Source: Triticum aestivum
Taxonomy: Eukaryota; Streptophyta; Magnoliopsida; Poales; Poaceae
Length of the DNA stretch: 64,000 bases
Reading direction: 5' to 3'
NCBI RefSeq assembly: GCF_018294505.1
Contig: NC_057810.1
Span: 202,006,773 to 202,070,772 of the forward strand
Made by a program: the position numbers and the translations under genes. Positions 57,201 through 64,000 of this stretch are shown here, piece by piece; position 1 is the stretch's first letter; each line of letters starts with the position of its first letter. The notes under the pieces are model-generated. The model searched no databases. It saw nothing but the letters and a program-made list of their open reading frames with translations, and was not told the origin of the DNA.

Positions 57201-58693
57201 GAAGGCAGTGTGTCGAATCTGGAAATACAGCCTACCCTGATGGAAAAGATTAAGGAGGCTCAGCACGGACACCCCAACATTGATGGCATAAAAAGGAAAG
57301 TGAGTTTGGGCAAGGCCTCAGAATTCAACATAGATGAGCAAGGAATATTGTGGTACGGAGAGAGACTTTGCATACCAAATATCAAGGACCATAAACAGCA
57401 GATTCTGGAAGTCACACAGCTCCATATTCAATCCATCCTGGAGGAACAAAAATGTACAAAGACCTTCGGGAAATTTTTTGGTGGCACGGTATGAAGAGAG
57501 ATATAACCACGTTCGTTGCATGTTGTGACTCTTGTCAACGTATCAAGGCAGAGCACCAGAAACCAGCCGGGCTGTTACAGCCAAACAAGATACCCGAGTG
57601 GAAGTGGGACGAAATAGGAATGGATTTCATTGTTGGACTTCCACGGTCACGACACGGAAACGATGCCATATGGGTCATAACCGACAGATTAACCAAAGTG
57701 GCACATTTTATTCCGGTGAAGACAATTCACACCACCCAGAGGCTGGCCAGACTTTATCTTGCCCGTATCGTCTGCCTACATGGAGTCCCAAAGACTATCA
57801 TATCTGACAGAGGCACACAGTTCGTCTCTAGATTTTGGGATCACCTACAACAGGCACTGGGAACCCAACTAGCATTCAGTACCGCATACCATCCCCAGAC
57901 TGATGGGCAGACTGAACGCGTAAACCAAATCCTAGAGGATATGCTGAGAGCCTGTGTCCTCACCTACGGAACCAGTTGGGAAGAAAGTTTGCCATATGCA
58001 GAGTTCGCATACAACAATAGTTATCAAGCCAGCTTGCAAATGGCACCCTTTGAAGCTCTGTATGGGAGAAGATGTCGTACCCCGCTAAATTGGTCAGAGA
58101 CCGGAGACAGCCATATCTTCGGCCCAGATATGCTCAAGGAGGCTGAGGAGAAAGTTAAGACGATTAGAGATCGACTCAAGACAGCTCAAAGTCGGCAAAA
58201 GAGTTATTACGATCGAAAGCATCGGGAAATCAGTTTTGAACCCGGAGAATTGGTATACCTAAGAGTTTCTCCTATGAAGGGTCTGCAGCGATTCAGGATT
58301 AAGGGAAAGCTAGCACCAAGATTCATCGGACCATTTCATATAGTGGCCCGAAGAGGCACGGTAGCCTACCAACTAGACCTACCCGGAGATTTATCCGGTA
58401 TCCACAACGTGTTTCACATCTTGCAGTTGAGAAAGTACGTGAGCAACCCAGAGAAGCAAGTATCACATGAAAATATTGACGTGCAACCAGACCTCACCTA
58501 CCGGGAGCACCCAATAAAAATATTAGAAGAGTCTGAGAGGAGGACCCGACAGAAAACCATCAAGTTTTTTAGAGTTCAATGGAGCAATCACACCGAGAAT
58601 GAAGCAACTTGGGAGAGCGAGGATTTTCTTCGGACAGAGCACCCACACCTGTTTAAGGATCAGCTGAAATCTCGGGGACGAGATTTTTCCTAA
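54265..58693 (+). pseudogene. Element F gag-pol (Gypsy chromovirus), two frameshifts
   Basis: The ATG at 54265 opens a 793-codon frame ending at TGA 56644-56646. It holds gag ([20 protein letters not shown]), a CCHC knuckle ([17 protein letters not shown], about 55174), aspartic protease ([16 protein letters not shown], about 55408), and reverse transcriptase with the catalytic [10 protein letters not shown] (about 56348). A small deletion near 56636 shifts the frame. RNase H ([30 protein letters not shown]) follows to about 57110. A second shift lies near 57400-57450, where HPGGTKMY is out of frame. The last frame (57452-58693) holds integrase (CCDSCQRIKAEHQKPAGLLQ, ISDRGTQFVSRFW, HPQTDGQTERVNQ) and a chromodomain-like tail (HPIKILEESERRT, ENEATWESEDFL). 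In working relatives this is one polyprotein, and the tail guides insertion towards certain chromatin. Otherwise it is very well kept. Confidence 0.95.
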
Positions 58694-58705
58694 GGGGGTA
58701 GGTGT
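58691..58705 (+). other. Element F polypurine tract
   Basis: TAAGGGGGTAGGTGT lies between the pol stop and the 3' LTR. The pol stop codon TAA is its first three bases, as in element D. Confidence 0.8.
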
Positions 58706-61700
58706 TGTGACACTCCAAATTTTTTGTGGTTTTTGTTTTCAGAAAGAGCCTTGCTTGGTTTGAAGATGGTCATTTAAACCCTTCTTAAAAACCCTCTTCT
58801 AAGTTTGCCCTCTCAAAAATCTTTTCTTGGATTTAGTTTCTTTTAAAAGGAAAACCTTTTTGGTTTTGGGCTTTTATTTGGTTTTGATCCATTCTTGTTT
58901 TACCATGCCTCTTATGGTAAAACTTCCCCAAAACCCCTCCTTCCACTTTGAGACAACCCAAACATTCTGTCCCAACCTATAAAATCCATTTTTGGATTTT
59001 ATTCCATTCAATTCTTTCCCCAAAATAATTCTGTCCTTTCTTTTGAGCCTAGGTAGTTTGCAAAGCAAGTACCTTAGTGCGTTTGATTCTTGATCTCAAT
59101 TCAACTCCCCTGGATAGTCCTTAGCACCCACAACCTAGAACCATCAAGATCTACTCTTCTTCTTTTCAAAAATTTCAAATTTCACTCTCTACAAGTTTGG
59201 ACCAGATTTGCCAAATTTGGTGAAATTCATATCTACACTTCTCCAAAAATTCCACCAAAATTCAGGCAACCCCTAGCTGCAATGAGAGACCCCTCCACCA
59301 AAAACCAGCTCAAGGAAAAATCCCTACATGCCTAAATCATTCTGTCGAACACCTGGCATGCACTATTTCTGTTCATCTTCAGTAAAATTCAGATTCAGTG
59401 TCGTTTCTCCGTCAGAGTTTCAGTCACATGTCCACAGTGCTCTTGGCACATTGCTCACAACCCCTCCTTCTTGTTCGGAGCTCCACACGCATGCTTGGCG
59501 CATTCCTGGCGTCGGTGGCACCCTGGCCCGCCTCCGCCGGCGTGTTTTGCGGCGGCAGAACCACCGTAGCGGCCGACAGGGGACAACACTGCGGCATAAC
59601 GCCGTTCGGCACCGCCCAAACCTCCTGAGAGCACCGTCATCGTGGCCTGGCACGCACAGAGCACGTTCTCTACCGCCGACGTGCCGTGCGGCCGTTCCGT
59701 CGAGGACAGGTTGTAACCACCCCTCCCGTGCTGAGTTGGACACTGGAATGGCACCAATGCTCCGTCTAGTCGATGCTCCAGCTCCTAAGCCGACCGTCCA
59801 GCCACAGAGCCGCCGTAATCACTCGCCGGACTTATCCGTTCACGGCAACCGCCTTGGGCCGACTATAAATAGCACCCCCGAGCTTGCTCTCGCCCCCACA
59901 CAACTCCACCACCTCACCAGACCCCGCCTAGCCACTGGAAGAGCCTCGAGGGACCCTTCTTCCTCAACTCCGGCCACCTCGTTCCGCCTCGGCCTCCACC
60001 TCGATTCACTCTGGTGAGGCCGTCTCCGGCGCCCTAACGTCGTCAGCAACCCTCTCAAGCAACTAGGAGACTAACCCCACTCCAATTTGACCCTCGCAGC
60101 TATCTCCGACGAGGTCCACGACTGCCCGAACCGCCATCCGCCGGAGCAAGGGCCGCCGTCAACACAGTGCTCACCGGCGACCACCACCACCACCCACAAA
60201 CGCGGAAGGACGTGCTGATCATGAAGGTACCGTCCGATCCCCCTGCCCCGCCGTGGATCGCCGCCGGCGACCACCACATCTCTCGGGCGCCGTCGCGCCC
60301 TATTTCCCTCGTTTGAAAATTCAAACCTGATGGGTCGAGCCCGACTGTCAGCCTCTCAGTTCTTTTCTTTTAAACGAACCGTTTTCTGGACTTTTCTGCA
60401 AAACCCCCTAGGAGTTTTCTGTTTCATTATAGAAAGGTCCCTGGACCAAAACCCTTATATCTTTTAAACAGAATAGTGTTTTTGTTTGATTCCTTTTCTG
60501 TTCTCTTTAAAATTTTGTCTAGTTTGTTATCAGATTTATTTGAAAATTATTTGGTATACTTTTTGTGCACCTCGCAGTATTTACGTTACGTGCGTATTTT
60601 TCTTATACCGTAGATTCCGGAGGAAGTGACGGAGCCGCAAACTTCACCCAGTTAGACTCCGACTACTCCGAACCAGGCAAGCATGTTTGAACTCTTGATA
60701 TGATGAAGTGTTTGTTGCATTGTTTGCATTTTAGGAGTTTCATGGCATGTTTATGAACATATCTCTGAATGTTATATTTCATGCACAGAAATGGAAAGTA
60801 AGTTTCGGAAAGCCATATGTTGTTAGATACATATTGGCATGGCCATGAGTTGGCATGAGGATGGTAAGATGGCAGTGTTGTGACATGCCAGTCTTATGCC
60901 AGTCCATTTGACAGCAGTGTCATCGTGAATCAAATCATATTTCCATTCATTTCCTTCCTTGTACTGCCACATGTTTTCCGCAAGGAATATGGCTTAGTAA
61001 GTTGCAACCATTTTCCTGGTACACACCAAGTAGAGAGGCCGGGATGAGGGTTCCATGGCCCTGGATTAAAGCCCGTCATCCGGTTAGGGGGCATGGGTGT
61101 TTCCGGTTGGGACCGAGAGGGGGGCACCCCTTAGAGCGCGCGTATAGAAATTTGATCCCATGCTATTCGAGGTTGTGACCTCCCCGTATCAAAGTTTTTC
61201 TTGGACGTTGCTTAGGGTGATCCCTGGCATCGTGAGGTGGAATGGGTGTGTACTAGTTAAATGTGTTTCTACCGAAATACCGTAAACGGAACTAGTCCTT
61301 CGTGACTATGGAAATCCGTTGGCTGTGGTCAGTTAGTACAAACTCTGCAGAGTCTCAAATCCTTTAAATCATCTTGTACTTGTCCAAGTACTATATTCAT
61401 CTTATCTTGTCAGATATCAGCCTCAGTGACAAAACTCCGGTGGACTACATGTGTGTAAAATCCAGTTAAAAGCTTATTCTTGTGGATGGACTAATCTTGT
61501 TAATTACATTTGTTATAAGCCCTGTCTGTGATGTCGCTCAGACGTCCGACGGTGGCATACTTGTTATTTACATTTATTATAAGCCCTGTCTGTGATGTCG
61601 CTCAGACGTCCGATGGTGGCATACCTGTTATTTACATTTATTATAAGCCCTTTCTGCGATGTCGCTCAGACGTCCAACTGTGGCATTTTTTTTCAAGCCC

Positions 61701-62585
61701 TTTCTGCGATGTCGCTCAGATGTCCGACTGTGGAATTTCTTTTCAAGCCCTTTCTGTGATGTCGCTCAGGCGTCCGACTGTGGCATTTCTTTTATAAGCC
61801 CTTTTTGCAATGTTGCTCAGACGTCCGACTGTGGCATTTCTTTTCAAGCCCTTCCTGTGACGTCGCTCAGATGTCCGACTATGGCATTTCTTTTATAAGC
61901 CCTTTATGTGGTGTCGCTTAGATGCCCGACTGCGGCATGAGTTTTATTTATTTACCTTTTGAGGCGTCGCTCCAGACACCCGATCGGTTTTCAGTTATTT
62001 GTTTTATTTATCAAGTCATGCAAAATATTATTATTGGGATGAGCATCATCATTTTTATTCATGACGCATTCATGCATACATTTATTATATCTTTTGTCCG
62101 AACTGTCTTGCGAGTACTTTCAAAGTACTCACCTGGCTTGTTGATTTGGCCAGATGTTGATGAAGGCGATCTCATGGATGAAGAGTTCGATAGCGAGTCC
62201 GACGCCTAGAGGAGTCCCAGTCAGTCCCGTGCGATCCTGCTTTGGTCACTGTATCATATCCGCTTCTGCCACCCCAGAATAAAATCATCGAGCCTCACCT
62301 CGACGCTCGATGAGCTTCTAGTTAGGAGTCAAGTTATCCACCACCACTTTTACCTCGAGCTAGTAGCATGCCACCACACCCCTGTGTCATAACCGCCCTT
62401 ATGTAAAATATTGGCGAGTTTGTAATAATTTGTTGAGCAGCCTCAGCTCAACCCTGTAATATATTTATGCTACTGGTCTTCTGTTTATCAAGTATTTGTC
62501 TACAAGTGAGGATAACTTTTCCTATACTGGGATCTAAAGATCGATTTTCTCAATAAGCATTTTATTGAAAAAGTCCGTCGTGACA
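58706..62585 (+). repeat. Element F 3' LTR (3880 bp)
   Basis: Near-identical to the 5' LTR but lacks 38 bases (after GAGAGC near 59632), with the short repeat AGC at the deletion borders. Contains the TATA box at 59864-59870 and the minisatellite at 61516-61978. Followed by TGAAG, the right copy of the target duplication. Confidence 0.93.
61516..61978 (+). repeat. LTR minisatellite (3' LTR copy)
   Basis: Same array as in the 5' LTR with the same number and order of units but scattered base changes, so unit number has been stable since insertion. Confidence 0.9.
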
Positions 62586-63238
62586 TGAAGTTGTCTCGTC
62601 GACTTATTACTTCTACTACTATGGCTACCGGTTAGCAATAAAGTAAAGTAATTACATGGCGTTGTCCAATGACACGCAGGTCATACAATAAATAAAGACA
62701 ACTCCTATGGCTCCTGCCGGTTGTCATACTCATCGACATGCAAGTCGTGATTCCTATTACAAGAACATGATCAATCTCATACATCACATATCATTCATCA
62801 CATTCTTCTTGGCCATATCACATCACATAGCATACCCTGCAAAAACAAGTTAGACGTCCTCTAATTGTTGTTTGCATGTTTTACGTGGCTGCTATGGGTT
62901 TCTAGCAAGAACGATTCTTACCTACGCAAAAACCGCAACGTGATATGTCAATTGCTATTTACCCTTCATAAGGACCCTTTTCATCGAATCCGATCTGACT
63001 AAAGTGGGAGAGACTGGCACCCGCTAGCCACCTTATGCAACAAGTGCATGTCAGTCGGTGGAACCTGTCTCACTTAAGTGTACGTGTAAGGTCGGTCCGG
63101 TCCGCTTCATCCCACAATACCGTCAAAACAAGATTGGACTAGTAACGGTAAGCATATTGAAAAAAATCAACGCCCACAACTACTTTGTGTTCTACTCGTG
63201 CAAAGAATCTATGCAATAGACCTAGCTCATGATGCCAC
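62586..63238 (-). other. Element E leader, second part, and primer-binding site
   Basis: The leader of E resumes after the duplicated TGAAG. On the minus strand the primer site next to the LTR (63221-63238) reads GTGGCATCATGAGCTAGG, exactly the variant found in element A and not the usual TGGTATCAGAGCC form. Confidence 0.85.
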
Positions 63239-64000
63239 TGTTGGGTAACCTAGCAGAAATTCAAAATTTTCCTACGTGTCACCAAGATCTATCTATGGAG
63301 AAACCAGCAACGATGGGAAGGAGAGTCATCTACATACCCTTGTAGATCGCTAAGCGGAAGCTCTCAAGAGAACGGGGTTGAAGGAGTCGTACTCGTCGTG
63401 ATCCAAATCACCGGAGATCCTAGTGCCGAACGGACGGCACCTCCGCGTTCAACACACGTACAGCCCGGTGACGTCTCCCATGCATTGATCCAGCAAGGAG
63501 AGAGGGAAAGGTTGAGGAAGACTCCATCTAGCAGCAGCACAACGGCATGGTGGTGATGGAGGAGCGTGGCAATCCTGCAGGGCTTCGCCAAGCACCGCGG
63601 GAGAGGAGGAGTACTTGGGAGAGGGGAAGGGCTGCGCCAGAACTTCAGGTGCGGCTGCCCACCCTCCCCCACTATATATAGGGGCAAGGGAGAGGGGGCG
63701 CAGACTTGGCCCTTCCTCCAAGGAAGGGTGCGGCTAGGGAGGAGTCCATCCTCCCCAAGGCACCTAGGAGGTGCCTTCCCCCTTTAGGACTCTCCCTTTC
63801 CCTTATCTCTTAGCGCATGGGCCTCTTGGGGCTGGTGCCCTTGGCCCATATAGGCCAAGGCGCACACCCCTACATCCCATGTGGCACCCCCGGGGCAGGT
63901 GGACCCCTGGTGGACCCCCGAACCCCTTTCGGCACTCCCGGTACAATACGATAATGCGCGAAACTTTTCCGGTGACCAAAACAAGACTTCCCATATATAA
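63239..64000 (-). repeat. Element E 5' LTR, cut by window edge
   Basis: Starts (plus strand) TGTTGGGTAACCTAGCAG and matches 42797 onward. Only about 760 of the expected 1726 bases are in the window. TATA on the minus strand at 63673-63680. The rest of element D should follow beyond its far end. Confidence 0.92.

Larger units (their letters stand above)
48999..62585 (+). mobile_element. Element F: chromodomain Gypsy (Tekay-like) with an extra upstream ORF
   Basis: Full-length, 13.6 kb. LTRs of 3919 and 3880 bp (48999-52917 and 58706-62585) share the ends TGTGACACTCC and CGTGACA. The duplication TGAAG (48994-48998 and 62586-62590) marks insertion in the leader of element E. Internal order: primer site, a 302-codon ORF of unknown function, gag-pol with two frameshifts, and a polypurine tract. 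The LTR pair differs by about 2% by eye at its start, so the insertion is young on an evolutionary scale. The pol order and chromodomain-like tail place it in the Tekay-type chromoviruses. Confidence 0.95.
42797..64000 (-). mobile_element. Element E: Angela-like Copia, minus strand, carries nested element F
   Basis: The 3' LTR is at 42797-44522 and the 5' LTR starts at 63239 and runs off the window. The internal region is split at 48998 by element F and resumes at 62586. E is inserted in the pol gene of element D. Its LTR begins and ends in the style of the group (on the minus strand TGTTGGAAATATGCC to GTTACCCAACA) but is a third LTR variant, distinct from A and B. Its coding region is far more decayed than its LTRs. 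Confidence 0.92.

Overview
The window is repeat-dense plant nuclear DNA, almost certainly from a Triticeae grass (wheat, Aegilops, barley or rye). The main evidence is LTRs that open TGTTGGAAATATGCCCTAGA and close CCAACA, the hallmark of the Angela/BARE1/WIS Copia group. Alongside them are Tekay-like chromodomain Gypsy elements, a CACTA (En/Spm-type) transposon with ACTAATGGCGCA subterminal repeats, a fold-back Mutator-like element, a decayed mariner-like element and Stowaway-like ends. No ordinary single-copy host gene was found; the only host-gene sequence is a captured, broken fragment of CNOT9. Three runs of N (743-1550, 12329-12476, 13851-14249) are assembly gaps.

Left part (1-9848): a CACTA element whose right terminus is at 9848; its left terminus is not visible. 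From left to right it holds a tRNA-like relic, left subterminal repeats, a GC-rich leader and intron-like DNA around two CNOT9 exons, a 92-bp hairpin, and a four-exon gene that can be spliced to an uninterrupted 1115-codon reading frame. That gene joins a plant Transposase_24-type region to a C48/Ulp1-like fold lacking recognisable catalytic His and Cys. A small viroplasmin/RNase H1-type ORF with one stop codon follows, then a right array of subterminal hairpins. No TNP2 transposase is present.

Middle (9849-17093): old mixed repeats. On the minus strand are a mariner-like transposase remnant, a Gly/Arg-rich ORF and a decayed gene with 57-bp repeats. Then come AT-rich degenerate repeats, Stowaway-like ends, and a 976-bp fold-back element with 350-bp arms and a perfect 9-bp target duplication.

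Right part (17094-64000): a nested stack of LTR retrotransposons. Element C (Copia, minus strand) is split by element A (Copia, plus, duplication CATGG). Element B (Copia, plus, duplication AAGAA) sits inside A's leader. To the right C is cut by element D (Gypsy chromovirus, minus). D is cut by E (Copia, minus), and E is cut by F (Gypsy chromovirus, plus, duplication TGAAG). D and E run off the right edge. All gag-pol genes carry stops or frameshifts. F also carries an intact 302-codon ORF upstream of gag, with a stretch that resembles a double-stranded-RNA-binding domain; this is the most interesting single protein in the window.
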